The notes under the pieces: model-generated
Told to the model about the DNA's origin: nothing
Database searches by the model: none
Seen by the model: only the letters and a program-made list of their open reading frames with translations
Part shown: positions 16,286-27,046 of the stretch, piece after piece
How positions within the stretch are numbered: the first letter of the stretch is position 1
Layout: every line of letters starts with the position of its first letter
DNA from: Acidithiobacillus sulfurivorans
Lineage (GTDB): Bacteria > Pseudomonadota > Gammaproteobacteria > Acidithiobacillales > Acidithiobacillaceae
Length of the DNA stretch: 64,000 bases
Direction of reading: 5' to 3'
Assembly (NCBI RefSeq): GCF_018853815.1
Contig: NZ_JAAOMP010000116.1
Span: 1-64,000 of the forward strand
Program-made: the position numbers and the translations under genes

Positions 16286-19200
16286 AGCAGAATCCTCTCA
16301 ATGCCTCCCTGTCGGGTGGCGTCAATAAAGCCTTGCTGCCACTGGCTGCCGAGAATTTTACGGGCCAGCTCCACGACAATGTAGTCCGTGTCCAGGCCGG
16401 TATCTTCCCGGTAGCGTTCCAGACCCTGCTGACAAGCCGGGCAACTGGTCAGCAGACGGACATTGTTGTCTACGGCTTTGTCACTGCCGGTCAGCTGGAA
16501 AACCCCTTCTTTCAGCACTTCTTCCTTGCGGAAACGTAACTGGGTGGCAATATCCGGACGACTGCTGGCCAGCGTTCCGGCTTCGCCACAGCAGCGCGCC
16601 GATTCCAGCACTTCCTGACCCAGCAGACGACTGACGACAGCCTGGGGTTTGTGGGTTTTCATGGGGCTATGGCAGGGGTCGTGATACAAATATTGCACGC
16701 CTGCGACGCCTTCCAGGGCAATCCCTTTTTCCATGAGATATTCATGAATATCCAGCAGGCGGCAACCGGGGAATATTTGCTGAAACTGGTATTGCAGCAG
16801 CTGATCCATGCAGGTACCGCAGGATAAAATGACTGTTTTGATGTCCAGATAATTCAGCGTATTGGCGACCCGATGGAAGAGCACCTGATTACGCACGGAA
16901 ATTTCCTGCCCTTTGTCTTCCTGCCCCCCGGCTGTCTGGGGATAACCACAGCAGAGATATCCGGGTGGCAGGACGGTTTGCGCACCCACATGATGGAGCA
17001 TGGCGAGTGTCGCCAGACCGATGTCGCTGAACAAGCGCTCGCTGCCGCATCCCGGAAAATAAAACACGGCGTCACTGTCGTCAGTGACCTTGGCGCTATC
17101 ACGGATAATGGGCACGGTTTTGTCATCGACAATGGCCAGTAACTGGCGCATGGTCTGGGCGCCCATTTTGGTGGGCAGGGGTTTGCGTAAAAAATGAATG
17201 ACTTCCGTACGCATGCTGGCCTTGCCGGTAGTCGCCGGTGGCGGGCCCTTGGGTAGCAAGGGCTTGACGATGTCATGGGCCAATGCCTGGGCCTTGAACA
17301 TGGTCTGCAGAACCCATTGGCGCATGAAGTGTACCTTGCCGGGTTCGGTGGCATTCAGGTAGTTCATGGCCAGGCGGGTACTCATGTTGAAGGACTTTTC
17401 CCCACGCGCCCGAAGAATGTTGCGCATATGAATGGAGACCTTGCCGAAATCAATATCTACCGGGCAGGGCGTCATGCATTTGTGACAGGTGGTACAGTGA
17501 TCGGCGACATCATTCATCGCTTCAAAATGCTGCCGCGAAACACCCCGCCGGGTTTGTTCCTCGTACAAAAAGGCCTCAATGAGCAAGCCAGTCGCCAGAA
17601 TTTTATTGCGCGGCGAATAAAGCAGATTGGCCCGGGGAATGTGGGTCATGCAGACCGGTTTGCACTTGCCGCAACGCAGGCAATCCTTGATTTCCCGGTT
17701 GAGTTCGCCAAGTTCGCTGGCTTCGAGGAGCAGGGCTTCCTGTTCCACCAATTGCAGGGAGGGGGTGTAGGCATTGTCCAGACCGGAGCCTGCCAACAGT
17801 TTGCCCGGATTGAAGATGTTATCGGGATCTGCTTCGGCCTTGTAGCGGGCGAAGGCGGCTATTTTTTCCGGTTCCAGCCAGCGCATTTTGGTAATGCCAA
17901 TGCCGTGTTCGCCGGAAATGACGCCACCCAGCTCCAGGGCGATGGCCATGATCCGGTCCACCACCGCGTCCGCTTCATGGAGCATGCGGTGATTACTGGA
18001 TAAAACCGGGATGTTGGTGTGAATGTTGCCATCACCCGCATGCATATGCAGAGCGACGAATAAACGGGCGCGTTTGTGCTCTGCGTGAATTTCACGGGTC
18101 CGTTCGCGCAGGGCATTAAAGGCATCTCCCGCAAAAAGCGCTTCCAGGGGTCGTCCTACCCGCTCCCGATAGCTGACCCGCAAAGCGCCACGCAGGAACA
18201 AGTCTATGAGGGTTTCTTCCGGCTGCAGGGCCGGAGCGGACTGCACATCCAGCAGTTCCGGGTGCAACAGGGCGGAGTCATCCAGATGCTTGAGCAGGGA
18301 TTCCCAACGTTGCCGGGTATCCTCAATCAGGGCAAGGGCCGCAGCTCTTTTGGCGGCAACAATAGCCTGATCTTCGCTGGAATCTTCATAATCTTTGGCT
18401 TTGCGGATTTCGGCCAGATCACCGTTGAAATAGGCTTCCAGAGCCGCGAGACTGCGCAATTTGCTGCTGATGGACTGTTCAATATTGATGCGTTCCACGG
18501 CGCGCGTATAAGCACCCAGTTGCTCCAGGGGGATCACCACATCTTCATTGATTTTGAAGGCGTTGGTATGGGCGGATATGGCGGCAGTGCGACTGCGGTC
18601 GGCCCAGAAGCGCCGTCGCGATTCGGGCGTGGTAGCTATGAAGCCTTCGCCGCCCCGGGCATTGGCAATGCGCACGACTGCTGCCGCCGTGGCTCCGGCC
18701 GCATCGGGATCATCGCTGGCAATGTCCGCGAGCAGGAGCATTTTGGGACGCTCGTGGCGGGGGGCCTTGTTACTGTATTTGATGGCTTTCAGATACCGGT
18801 CGTCGAGATGCTCCAGTCCGGTCAACAGAACATTTTTCTGGCTTTCCACGAAGGATTTCACTTCGACGATGGCAGGCACTGCGGCATTCAGGTCGCTTCC
18901 GTAAAACTCCAGGCAAACCGTGCGGATATGGGCGGGCATACGATGCAGCAGGAAACGTCCGGAAGTGATGATGCCATCGCAGCCTTCTTTCTGAATGCCC
19001 GGGAGTCCGCCGAGGAATTTGTCGGTCACATCCTTCCCCAGTCCAGGCTTGCGGAAGCTGGCCCCCGGCAGGGTGAGTTTTGTTGGCTCACCCAATGGCG
19101 ATTTGCCATCGGCAGCAAAGCGTTTGAGCAGGAAATCCACCTGCGGTTGATCATGAATCTTGCCGAGGTTATGGTTCAGACGTTCCACTTCCAGCCAGTT

Positions 19201-20115
19201 ACCGTCGGGGGTGACCATGCGCCAGGAGATTAAATTATCCAGGGCCGTACCCCAGAGTACCGCTTTCTTGCCGCCAGCATTCATGGCGATATTGCCGCCG
19301 ATGGTGGAGGCATCCATAGAGGTGGGATCTACCGCGAATACCAGACCGGCGGCATCGGCGGCATCGGCGACGACTTTGGTGACGACGCCCGCACCCGCGA
19401 TCATGCTGGGAACCGCTGTGTTCAGTCCCGCCGGAGTGTACGCTTCAATAGCCGAAGTCTGCTCCAGTTTTTCGGTGTTAATAATGGCGGTATGACGCTG
19501 GAGAGGGATGGCGCCGCCGGTATACCCGGTGCCGCCGCCGCGCGGGATGATAGCCAGACCCAACTCCCTGCAGGCGGCTACCATGCGTTGCACTTCAGAT
19601 TCATCAGCGGGATAGAGCACTACAAAAGGTATTTCCACCCGCCAGTCGGAAGCGTCGGTGATATGGGCGATGCGCGCATAGGCGCTGAAATCGACATTAT
19701 CCCGTGCCGTAATTTTCAGGAGACGTTTTTCCGATTTTTTGCGCAGTTGCAAATCTTCATCAAACTGCCGGGTGAAGGTTTTTACGGCTTCCCGGGTGTT
19801 ATCCAATAGTCGCAATACCAGCGCATTGCCCTCGGCGCGCGCACTGATGTCGTTGAGCCGATGGGCCAGCGCATTCCACAGGGCTTCGCGTCGATGCTTA
19901 TCGCGGGCAAGGTCATCCTGAATATAGGGATTACGCTCTACCACCCAGAGATCGCCCAGCACCTCAAAAAGCATACGCGCTGAACGCCCGGTGACCCGTT
20001 GTTCGCGCAGGTCTTCGAGAATACGCCAGGCTTCCTGGCCGATCAGGCGTGAGACGATTTCGCCATCGGAAAAAGACGTGTAGTTGTAGGGGATTTCGCG
20101 GAGACGTGAGTTCAT
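16282..20115 (-). CDS. Large FAD-linked oxidase / Fe-S oxidoreductase (DUF3683 type)
   Basis: A 1277-residue multidomain protein. An N-terminal DUF3683-like region ([19 protein letters not shown]) leads into a PCMH-type FAD domain ([15 protein letters not shown] near residue 190, [20 protein letters not shown] near 265) and a FAD-oxidase C domain with GEHGIGITK. Two 4Fe-4S motifs follow ([11 protein letters not shown] near 810, [14 protein letters not shown] near 875). Last come two CCG heterodisulfide-reductase-type domains ([10 protein letters not shown] near 1055, [14 protein letters not shown] near 1175). The layout fuses a D-lactate/glycolate oxidase-like subunit with its Fe-S electron-transfer partner. 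The substrate is unknown, though 2-hydroxyacid oxidation to the quinone pool is likely. Confidence 0.85.
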   Translation of the reverse strand: MNSRLREIPYNYTSFSDGEIVSRLIGQEAWRILEDLREQRVTGRSARMLFEVLGDLWVVERNPYIQDDLARDKHRREALWNALAHRLNDISARAEGNALVLRLLDNTREAVKTFTRQFDEDLQLRKKSEKRLLKITARDNVDFSAYARIAHITDASDWRVEIPFVVLYPADESEVQRMVAACRELGLAIIPRGGGTGYTGGAIPLQRHTAIINTEKLEQTSAIEAYTPAGLNTAVPSMIAGAGVVTKVVADAADAAGLVFAVDPTSMDASTIGGNIAMNAGGKKAVLWGTALDNLISWRMVTPDGNWLEVERLNHNLGKIHDQPQVDFLLKRFAADGKSPLGEPTKLTLPGASFRKPGLGKDVTDKFLGGLPGIQKEGCDGIITSGRFLLHRMPAHIRTVCLEFYGSDLNAAVPAIVEVKSFVESQKNVLLTGLEHLDDRYLKAIKYSNKAPRHERPKMLLLADIASDDPDAAGATAAAVVRIANARGGEGFIATTPESRRRFWADRSRTAAISAHTNAFKINEDVVIPLEQLGAYTRAVERINIEQSISSKLRSLAALEAYFNGDLAEIRKAKDYEDSSEDQAIVAAKRAAALALIEDTRQRWESLLKHLDDSALLHPELLDVQSAPALQPEETLIDLFLRGALRVSYRERVGRPLEALFAGDAFNALRERTREIHAEHKRARLFVALHMHAGDGNIHTNIPVLSSNHRMLHEADAVVDRIMAIALELGGVISGEHGIGITKMRWLEPEKIAAFARYKAEADPDNIFNPGKLLAGSGLDNAYTPSLQLVEQEALLLEASELGELNREIKDCLRCGKCKPVCMTHIPRANLLYSPRNKILATGLLIEAFLYEEQTRRGVSRQHFEAMNDVADHCTTCHKCMTPCPVDIDFGKVSIHMRNILRARGEKSFNMSTRLAMNYLNATEPGKVHFMRQWVLQTMFKAQALAHDIVKPLLPKGPPPATTGKASMRTEVIHFLRKPLPTKMGAQTMRQLLAIVDDKTVPIIRDSAKVTDDSDAVFYFPGCGSERLFSDIGLATLAMLHHVGAQTVLPPGYLCCGYPQTAGGQEDKGQEISVRNQVLFHRVANTLNYLDIKTVILSCGTCMDQLLQYQFQQIFPGCRLLDIHEYLMEKGIALEGVAGVQYLYHDPCHSPMKTHKPQAVVSRLLGQEVLESARCCGEAGTLASSRPDIATQLRFRKEEVLKEGVFQLTGSDKAVDNNVRLLTSCPACQQGLERYREDTGLDTDYIVVELARKILGSQWQQGFIDATRQGGIERILL

Positions 20116-20951
20116 AAGGGAATCATAACATTGTCAATGAGCCGGGTCTGCCCAAGATGCGCGGCCGCAAACCAGCGCGCACCGGGCCGGGCGATATTCA
20201 CGGCTTGTAGCGTCTCGCTATCCCGTAATGCGAGATAATCTAAAACAAATCCTGCCTGTTCGAGACTTTCTCGACCGGCTTGGGCCAATTCTGCAACAGA
20301 TGCCTGAGGGGTGCTGCGCGGTATCAGGTCGAACAGTGTGGCAGCCAGGCGAGGGGCTATCTGCCGCTCGCCAGGACTGAGCCGCACATTGCGTGAACTG
20401 TAGGCTAATCCGTCCGCTTCTCTTTGAACAGGGCCAGGAAGAATTTGTACGGTCATGTTCATGTCGGTCACCATTTGCTGAACAATCCGCAGTTGCTGAT
20501 AATCTTTTTCGCCGAGGATCAGAATTTCGGGCTGAACCATCTGCAAGAGCTTGTTCACCACCGTGCAGACTCCGGCAAAATGTCCCGGACGACTGGCCCC
20601 ACAAAGGGTTTTGGCCAGGCTGTGGGGCGGTATGATGATGGAAAGATCCTTTCTGCCACGCGGATACATTAACCCATCGTCCGGGGTGAACACTGTGGAG
20701 CATCCCGCTGCGTGGAGTTGCTGTAAATCCTTGTCGAGACTGCGGGGGTAATGGGCGAAATCTTCCTGCGGCCCGAACTGCAGCGGGTTGACGTAAATGC
20801 TGACCAGCACCTGTTCGGCACGAGCGGCGGCCAGGCGCACCAGAGCCAGATGACCGTCGTGCAGGTTTCCCATGGTGGGGACAAACGCCAAGGTGCCGCG
20901 CAGACTTTGGCGCCACTGACGCAAGCTGGCAATGTCCTTGAATACCGGCAT
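20112..20951 (-). CDS. panC: Pantothenate synthetase
   Basis: A 279-residue PanC, which joins pantoate and beta-alanine using ATP. Motifs are [17 protein letters not shown] (HIGH-like), [25 protein letters not shown] and SSRNVRLSP (KMSKS-like). The start at 20951 gives the normal N-terminus ([13 protein letters not shown]). It directly follows panB with one base between, and its stop overlaps the start of the large oxidoreductase (ATGA). Confidence 0.95.
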   Translation of the reverse strand: MPVFKDIASLRQWRQSLRGTLAFVPTMGNLHDGHLALVRLAAARAEQVLVSIYVNPLQFGPQEDFAHYPRSLDKDLQQLHAAGCSTVFTPDDGLMYPRGRKDLSIIIPPHSLAKTLCGASRPGHFAGVCTVVNKLLQMVQPEILILGEKDYQQLRIVQQMVTDMNMTVQILPGPVQREADGLAYSSRNVRLSPGERQIAPRLAATLFDLIPRSTPQASVAELAQAGRESLEQAGFVLDYLALRDSETLQAVNIARPGARWFAAAHLGQTRLIDNVMIPL

Positions 20952-20952
20952 G

Positions 20953-21738
20953 TCAGTGTGGGCGTCGGGGCGGAAAATTGCCGCTGGCCACGTCCTGAAC
21001 ATATTGGGCGAAGGCTTGCTGCTGCAGGTTTCCGGCTTCCAGATAACGGCGTGCGAAGGGTGGGCTTTCTGCCTCCAAACCCAGTACATCATGGGCTACC
21101 AGCACCTGAGCGTCGGTATCAGGTCCCGCACCAATGCCAATAGTGACGGCATCAATTTCTCTGCTGATTTTGGCAGCGACCTGATCGGGGACGGCTTCCA
21201 TAACCACAAAGCGCGCCCCTGCTGCGCTGAGTGCAGCGGCTTCATGATGCAGACGCTGAGCCTCGGCATCGGTGCTTCCCTGGCGCTGGAAACTGCCCCA
21301 CTGGCGAACGCGCTGGGGTGTCAGGCCAATATGCGCACAAATATTGATGCCGCGTTCTGCACAGAAAGCTACTGTTGCTGCCATTTCCGCTCCGCCTTCC
21401 AGTTTGATGACATCGGCCCCGGCACGCAGTAATTCACCCGCCGACTCCCAGGCCTGTTCCGGGCTTTTCTCATAACTGCCAAAGGGGAGGTCGGCAAATA
21501 CCAGACATTCACCAGCGCCACGACGCACCATGCGGGTGTGATAGCACATCTGCTCCAGCGTGACGTTGAGCGTGTCCTGATCTCCACAGACGACCATTCC
21601 CAGCGAGTCTCCGACCAGAACACCGTGCATGCCCGCTGCCGCTGCAAAGCGTGCCATGGGGTAATCGTAGGCGGTTACCAGCGCCCGTTTGATGCCCTGT
21701 TGTTTGTCTTTAACCCAGCGGGAAATTTTCTTGTGCAT
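20953..21738 (-). CDS. panB: 3-methyl-2-oxobutanoate hydroxymethyltransferase
   Basis: A 261-residue PanB, the first pantothenate-pathway enzyme (ketopantoate from alpha-ketoisovalerate and methylene-THF). Motifs are [24 protein letters not shown] (metal-binding Asp), [16 protein letters not shown] and HIGLTPQ. It is chained with panC (1-bp gap) and a deoxynucleoside kinase gene (8-bp gap), with folK further upstream, so the cluster combines pantothenate, folate and nucleotide functions. Confidence 0.95.
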   Translation of the reverse strand: MHKKISRWVKDKQQGIKRALVTAYDYPMARFAAAAGMHGVLVGDSLGMVVCGDQDTLNVTLEQMCYHTRMVRRGAGECLVFADLPFGSYEKSPEQAWESAGELLRAGADVIKLEGGAEMAATVAFCAERGINICAHIGLTPQRVRQWGSFQRQGSTDAEAQRLHHEAAALSAAGARFVVMEAVPDQVAAKISREIDAVTIGIGAGPDTDAQVLVAHDVLGLEAESPPFARRYLEAGNLQQQAFAQYVQDVASGNFPPRRPH

Positions 21739-21746
21739 TGTACTCC

Positions 21747-22346
21747 TCAAATGTCTTGCAGGTGATACTTGACCATTTTGATCAAGTTCTCATTGTGCCG
21801 CTCTTCATGGACAAAATCCAGTTCTGCGGTGTTGATTTCCAGGCAGGGCGCGGTGTAGTTGCTGCGCCAGTGCAGATAAGCCTGTTGGACTTTGGCCAGA
21901 TAAGCCGTATCCAGATTTTGTTCATAGGCTCGGGCCCGGGACAGGATACGCGCTTTCAGTGTGGCGAGGGGGGCATTCAGAAAAATCAGCAAAGCGGCGC
22001 ACGGGGCTTGATAATGTAGCTGCGTTTTGATTTGCTGAAACAACCGGAGTTCAGCCGCATTGAGTGTCAGCGGCGTAAATATTTCGTCTTTGCGGGCGCT
22101 GTAGTCGCTGATGATATAAGCATTGGTCAGCGCTGCTGATTGCCACTGCGCCTGGCGCTGAAGTAAAAACTGCAGTTCAGTGGCCAGTTCACCACCGGGT
22201 TGCCGATAAAAATCGGGTAGGAATGGGTTTTCTTCAGGCTTTTCAAGGATTAATTCGCCTTGAAAATGATCCGCGAGAAGACGGGCCAAGCTTGTTTTAC
22301 CGGCCCCTATGGGCCCCTCAATGCTAATGATGCGCGGATGATTCAT
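21747..22346 (-). CDS. Deoxynucleoside kinase
   Basis: A 199-residue deoxyguanosine/deoxyadenosine kinase-type dNK protein. The P-loop GPIGAGKTS is at residues ~11-19, EKPEENPFLPDFY forms the substrate region, and ISDYSARKDEIF carries the D-x-S/R active-site pattern seen as DRS in the family. SRARAYEQNLDTAYL is the lid. It overlaps the folK stop by 4 bp (ATGA). The same folK-dNK-panB order occurs in other proteobacteria. The exact nucleoside preference cannot be read from the sequence. Confidence 0.85.
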   Translation of the reverse strand: MNHPRIISIEGPIGAGKTSLARLLADHFQGELILEKPEENPFLPDFYRQPGGELATELQFLLQRQAQWQSAALTNAYIISDYSARKDEIFTPLTLNAAELRLFQQIKTQLHYQAPCAALLIFLNAPLATLKARILSRARAYEQNLDTAYLAKVQQAYLHWRSNYTAPCLEINTAELDFVHEERHNENLIKMVKYHLQDI

Positions 22347-22912
22347 GCGCTGGCCCTGTGCATGGGTAAAGTTTCCTTGGGCATGGCCGATTCGGGCAGG
22401 CGGGTGACAGACTGGTCAGCAACGGCGGGCAGATAGTCGGCAATACATCCACACCCTGGTAAGTTCAGCGCAGGATCAAACTCCGCGAGTGGAATCAGGA
22501 CAAAGGCTCTCTCGCTCATGCGCGGATGTGGAATGCGCAGTCCAGGATCATGGGAAATCAGATTGCCATGACTCAATAAATCCAGATCAAGAATACGTGG
22601 GCCCCAGAACACTTCGGCACTGCGTTGTCGGCCCGCCAGGGCTTCCAGATTTTGCAGGGCTTGCATCAAGACCTGGGCAGGCAAATGGGTTTGCAAACGG
22701 GCAACCGCATTGATGAACGCCGGTTGTTCGACGCCGCCTACCGGCTCCGTGCGATATAGATGCGAACGCCAGAGCAGCTTTGAATCCGGCAATTCTGCCA
22801 AAGCCTGGACTGCCTTCTGCACCTGTTGCACGGGCTGCGCAAGATTGCTGCCGATACTGATCCAGGCAATTACAGCGGGTTCGGAGGCAGAATGCCCTGT
22901 TTGATCAACCAT
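22343..22912 (-). CDS. folK: HPPK, folate pyrophosphokinase
   Basis: A 189-residue 6-hydroxymethyl-7,8-dihydropterin pyrophosphokinase. Family motifs are WISIGSNLAQP, YRTEPVGGVEQPAFINAV, WGPRILDLDLL (metal-binding Asp pair) and IPHPRMSERAFVLIPLAEF. It overlaps the CCA-type gene upstream by 43 bp and the kinase gene downstream by 4 bp, so it is translationally coupled within the cluster. Confidence 0.95.
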   Translation of the reverse strand: MVDQTGHSASEPAVIAWISIGSNLAQPVQQVQKAVQALAELPDSKLLWRSHLYRTEPVGGVEQPAFINAVARLQTHLPAQVLMQALQNLEALAGRQRSAEVFWGPRILDLDLLSHGNLISHDPGLRIPHPRMSERAFVLIPLAEFDPALNLPGCGCIADYLPAVADQSVTRLPESAMPKETLPMHRASA

Positions 22913-24174
22913 TGTTGCGCATTTTCCTTGTTCGAGATTTCGCCATCCAGTTGGGCTTCCCGCAATAATTTCAATGTTTTTCCCAGAGACGGCCCGGCTT
23001 TTAGCCCCAGCGTTTGCAGTTCCTGTCCGTTGAATGGCGACGGGAGATGTCTCTGTACCTGCAAGTAAAGACGGGCGCTGTCCACAATTGTCGCGTTATC
23101 GGCATAAATCGCCATAGCCGCCAGTATGCCCGCGACCGAGACGCCTTGCCAGATGTTTGCTTTTTGACTGGGGCGCTTTGCTTTAAGCAGGGTGTCCGGC
23201 AAGCCGGACAAGACCCGGAGATCCGCCAGCAGTCGACCCCGGTCTGGACCCGGCCACTGGTCGAGACAGTGTTGAATATCGGGTAGGGGTACATCCTGCC
23301 AGATGAGGATCAGCATGGGGATAAAAATGGCCAGCGGTTCATCAGGGAACTGTGCGCGCAGCCACTGAATCTGTTCCTGACCGCGCTGCAGCAAAGTCGG
23401 CATGGTGTTGCTTGCGGGTGGCGTTGGGCGCAGCAAAAACCAGAGCTTCCAGACTGTTAACAGCGGCAATGCGCTGGGTAGTGCTTCCAGTTCCAACAGG
23501 TAGCGGAGTTCCCGCCACAATCTTGCGCCACTCAGTTGGGTAAAAATGTCTGCTTGCAGCGCTTGTTCGAGTTGCTGATGACTCTCCGGAGCTAAATCCA
23601 TCTGAAAACGGGTGGCAAAGCGTAATCCCCGCAATATGCGGGTGGGATCATCCAGAAACGACCGGGAATGCAGGGTTCTGAGTAAACCGGTCTGTAAATC
23701 GGCCTGTCCATCATAAGGATCAAGCAGGATCCCGAATTGTTGAGGATCCAGCCGGATAGCCATGGCATTGACGGTGAAATCCCGGCGCGCCAGGTCGGCA
23801 TGAATATTTCCGGGGCGAACCTCCGGCAGAGCAGCGGGGGCGGGGTAGTGCTCCAGTCGGCACTGGGCAAGGTCCAGAGCAACCCCTTGGCTGTCTTCCA
23901 GAATAGCCGTGCCGAACTGGGCATGAAACTGATAGTGCGCTCCATGAATCTGCGCCTTGCAAGCTTCAGCCAGCGCCCGCGTATCCCCTTCTACGGCAAT
24001 ATCCAGGTCGGGCGCGTAGCGCTTTAAAAACAGATCACGGACCGCACCCCCAACCAGATAGGCAGGCGTGCCCAGTTGTTGGGCGATGCGGCCAATTTGC
24101 CGCAGATGCTCCAGCCTTGCGGCTCCCCACTGATTTTCCAGCAAGGGGAGGAGATTTGCGGAGTCTGCTTCCAT
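22870..24174 (-). CDS. CCA-adding enzyme / tRNA nucleotidyltransferase family
   Basis: A 434-residue class II nucleotidyltransferase. The head has YLVGGAVRDLFL, the catalytic DLDIAVEGD motif, RRDFTVNAMAI and the neck DDPTRILRGLRFATRF. This is the CCA/poly(A) polymerase architecture, with a C-terminal helical region. A second member (pcnB) lies directly upstream, so one is likely the tRNA CCA enzyme and the other poly(A) polymerase; the shorter basic tail here favours the tRNA enzyme. Its end overlaps folK. Confidence 0.85.
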   Translation of the reverse strand: MEADSANLLPLLENQWGAARLEHLRQIGRIAQQLGTPAYLVGGAVRDLFLKRYAPDLDIAVEGDTRALAEACKAQIHGAHYQFHAQFGTAILEDSQGVALDLAQCRLEHYPAPAALPEVRPGNIHADLARRDFTVNAMAIRLDPQQFGILLDPYDGQADLQTGLLRTLHSRSFLDDPTRILRGLRFATRFQMDLAPESHQQLEQALQADIFTQLSGARLWRELRYLLELEALPSALPLLTVWKLWFLLRPTPPASNTMPTLLQRGQEQIQWLRAQFPDEPLAIFIPMLILIWQDVPLPDIQHCLDQWPGPDRGRLLADLRVLSGLPDTLLKAKRPSQKANIWQGVSVAGILAAMAIYADNATIVDSARLYLQVQRHLPSPFNGQELQTLGLKAGPSLGKTLKLLREAQLDGEISNKENAQQWLIKQGILPPNPL

Positions 24175-24198
24175 GGGGCGGATAGACGTACGACCTCG

Positions 24199-25683
24199 TC
24201 AGTCGTTGTCTGTCACTTCCTCAGTGTCTGCCGTCGTTTTTGCAGTAACAGAATCAGAACGGGGATGACGGCGACGCCGTCGTTTTGGCCGACGACTGCG
24301 GGTCGCAGGCAGCGGGCCAAGAGCTGTTTCCTGTCCACTTTCCTCTAAGCGGGCGGCTTCAATCAGGGTGCGGCGACCTTCATGATCGGCGGTCTGAAAT
24401 TGTTCCCACCAGTTTCCTAATTCGGCAGCGATTTCTCCGGCTTGAATCCGTAGTAATAAAAAGTCAAAGGCCGCACGGAAGCGGGGATGAGCGAGAAGCG
24501 CATGGGGACGCCTTCCGCCTCTGCGCAAAAAGCGCGCCTGGAGATCCCAGATTTCGCGCATGGGTAGGGAAAAGCGCCGTGGTACAGCTACCCGGCCCAT
24601 GCAATCCTGGAGAATATCGCTGGCCGCCTGCTGCAAGGCAATGGCAGCAGGTTTTCCTTGTTGCTCCAGCACCTGGCTTTGTTGTTGCAATACCGGCCAG
24701 AACAGGGCAGCAAACAAAAAGGCCGGCGTGACGGATTTGCCATCGTTAACCCGCTGATCGGTCCCCTCCAGGGCGCCCTGTAATAAAATCCGGGCGGGTT
24801 CGGCGTTGTCCGTATCGAGGAGGGCGTCGACTTGTGGGAATAACGCAGCAAACAGGCCATGTTGGCGGAGTAATTCAAAGCTGGACCGGGCGTCACCATT
24901 CAAAAACAGCTTGAGGGTTTCCTCAAAAAGTCGCGCAGAAGGGACTTCCTGCAAGCAGTCCCGACAGGTGCTGATGGGCGCACGGGCGGCTTCATCCAGC
25001 GTGAACCCCAGTTTTGCGGCAAAGCGCACAGCGCGTAACATGCGCACCGGATCTTCGCGATAGCGCTGTTCGGGATCCCCGATAATGCGTAAAAGGCCAG
25101 CCCGCAAATCTTCCATGCCTGTGGAGAAATCCAGAATGCCCCGATCGGCAATATTGTAATATAAGGCATTGGCGGTGAAATCCCGGCGTCGGGCATCTTC
25201 TTCCAGCGACCCGTAAACATTATCGGCCAGAATGCGTCCGCTTTCACTGCGCTCACTGGCTTCCTTCTTTTTGCCATCGGCGCCGCCCCGGAATGTCGCC
25301 ACTTCAATGATTTCGCTGCCAAACTGAACATGCACCAGAATAAAGCGCCGCCCAATCAGGCGAGCATTACGCCGAAACAGTTTGCGTACCTGCTCCGGAT
25401 GCGCGTCGGTGGCCACATCAAAATCCTTGGGTTCGCGACCCAAAAGCAGATCACGCACCCCCCCGCCGACCATGTAGGCCTGAAAACCCGCCCGATGCAA
25501 GCCATTCAGTACCTGCAAGGCGCCGTCGCTAATATCCCTCCGGGAGATATTATGCTCTGCTCGTGGCGTTACCTGCGCGCCAGGAATCTGCACGAGGAGC
25601 GGAATCGGTGCATCGGCAGAGCTATCCGTACTGGCCTCTGCAATATTTAACTGACTGGTTATAAAAGATTTTAAAGATACCAA
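24199..25683 (-). CDS. pcnB: Poly(A) polymerase I
   Basis: A 494-residue PcnB-type enzyme that adds 3' poly(A) tails to RNA. AYMVGGGVRDLLLGREPKDFDVATDA holds the catalytic Asp pair, with RRDFTANALYYN and EDPVRMLRAVRFAAKLGF motifs following. A C-terminal Arg-rich tail (SRRPKRRRRRHPRSD) is typical of PcnB and separates it from the CCA enzyme next door. The best start is a TTG at 25683, which makes the true N-terminus uncertain. Non-ATG starts are known for pcnB elsewhere. Confidence 0.9.
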   Translation of the reverse strand: MVSLKSFITSQLNIAEASTDSSADAPIPLLVQIPGAQVTPRAEHNISRRDISDGALQVLNGLHRAGFQAYMVGGGVRDLLLGREPKDFDVATDAHPEQVRKLFRRNARLIGRRFILVHVQFGSEIIEVATFRGGADGKKKEASERSESGRILADNVYGSLEEDARRRDFTANALYYNIADRGILDFSTGMEDLRAGLLRIIGDPEQRYREDPVRMLRAVRFAAKLGFTLDEAARAPISTCRDCLQEVPSARLFEETLKLFLNGDARSSFELLRQHGLFAALFPQVDALLDTDNAEPARILLQGALEGTDQRVNDGKSVTPAFLFAALFWPVLQQQSQVLEQQGKPAAIALQQAASDILQDCMGRVAVPRRFSLPMREIWDLQARFLRRGGRRPHALLAHPRFRAAFDFLLLRIQAGEIAAELGNWWEQFQTADHEGRRTLIEAARLEESGQETALGPLPATRSRRPKRRRRRHPRSDSVTAKTTADTEEVTDND

Positions 25684-25849
25684 GGCTGATCCCTAGCAAG
25701 GGTGGTCCGTCATTCTCGGCGACAGTGTACCTGAAAAATCGGGGAAAAGCAGTTACGCTGGAAGATGGGTATGCCTAATGCCAGTATGATCAGTTGTTAA
25801 CGGAAAGCCCCACCATTTGGTTTTATGCAAATCTTCAATCTAACTGGAT

Positions 25850-27046
25850 TTAAATAACCCAATACCCACTTGCAAAAAAAGCGGTCTGGATAAGCAGTGC
25901 AAGAGCTGAAAAAGCAAGCAATAAAAAGCATAAAACTTTTTTATCAGAATTTTGGAAGTAAATTCCTGCTGCAATAAAAATTGGGATATCTATATAGAGC
26001 AGTCTAAAGGTTGAAGAAGGTCCCTGAACTGATCCAATGAACCATATATAGCCCAATACAACCAGTAAGCTGTATATAAAAAATAAATATTCTTTGAATT
26101 TGTATAGTATCCAGGTTGAAAAAATTGCCATGATAATGCTAAAAGTATTGGTGATGTATTCGACTGATCCTTCAGGAGATTTGCCAGTAGGTTGTAAAAA
26201 TAAAATGGAGCGGAAGAAGCTCCCGTAACCACCGCCGAAAATTGGGGAAAGCGTGATCAAATTAATTATACGTTCAGTAATAGATTTATACCCCCAAGCT
26301 TTTTGTACATCTATAAAAGCTAGTGCATTTCCGAAAGAGATTTGTTGATACAGCATGAAAACGATAATTCCAGAAAATGATACAAAAGCAAATAAAATAA
26401 GCTGAAAAAATTTTGAGGTGGTCAGTTTATTTTCTTTGAAAATAATTTTATTTGCATATGCTAGTGTTATTGTAGCGCTTAAAAAAACTAATAACGCTCC
26501 CCCAGCAGTGCTTATGCCTGCAGCAATCGCAGCTATGAAGTACCTTTTTTTGTTGAATGCCAAAAAAGTAATGATGACAAGTAGGTTCATGATAGAGGTT
26601 GGGTAAGCAGATACGAAAAAAGTCGCGCCTGGATAAAGTGCATAAGCAGCTGTAGCAAATAGTGATGCATTTTCATTCAATCTCGTTCTCGCTAAAGCGT
26701 GAAATGCATAGATTGATGCAACCCCAAACAACAAAGCTGGGAAAATAGTCGCAACTCCGTTTTGTAGACCAAATAATTGTTCTAAAACTTTCATGATAAT
26801 AGGATACAATGGAAAAAAAGCTATATTTTGTTGGTCATTTGGGTTGCCATTATAACTGTATCCATGCTGAACAATGTCCATATACCAACCAGCATCCCAA
26901 TGTATTAAAGATTGCATAATATTTGGGATTTGATCGTAAGTGGCGTTAGGTATAAAAAAATATTGACTTAACCATATCCCAGCCCAAATAGTGAACAAGA
27001 AGGTTATGACTATTTGATCAACTGGTTTTGTTTTTATTAAGTTCAT
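25850..27046 (-). CDS. Membrane GT-C glycosyltransferase (PIG-V/mannosyltransferase-like)
   Basis: A 398-residue protein with about ten membrane segments. The first periplasmic loop has HWDAGWYMDIVQHGYSY, the acidic WDxxWY signature of PIG-V-like GT-C transferases that use lipid-linked sugars. PLYPIIMKVLEQLFG and YALYPGATFFVSAYP are also family-like. The start at 27046 (MNLIKTK) overlaps the end of the GT2 gene by 29 bp. The coding sequence is clearly richer in A/T than its neighbours, which suggests recent acquisition. Likely role: transfer of a polyprenyl-phosphate sugar made by the GT2 partner. Confidence 0.72.
   Translation of the reverse strand: MNLIKTKPVDQIVITFLFTIWAGIWLSQYFFIPNATYDQIPNIMQSLIHWDAGWYMDIVQHGYSYNGNPNDQQNIAFFPLYPIIMKVLEQLFGLQNGVATIFPALLFGVASIYAFHALARTRLNENASLFATAAYALYPGATFFVSAYPTSIMNLLVIITFLAFNKKRYFIAAIAAGISTAGGALLVFLSATITLAYANKIIFKENKLTTSKFFQLILFAFVSFSGIIVFMLYQQISFGNALAFIDVQKAWGYKSITERIINLITLSPIFGGGYGSFFRSILFLQPTGKSPEGSVEYITNTFSIIMAIFSTWILYKFKEYLFFIYSLLVVLGYIWFIGSVQGPSSTFRLLYIDIPIFIAAGIYFQNSDKKVLCFLLLAFSALALLIQTAFFASGYWVI

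Noticed and set aside
18076-19233. Rightward open frame of 385 codons inside the large oxidoreductase gene
   Set aside because: The opposite strand carries conserved FAD and Fe-S motifs throughout; this frame has none.
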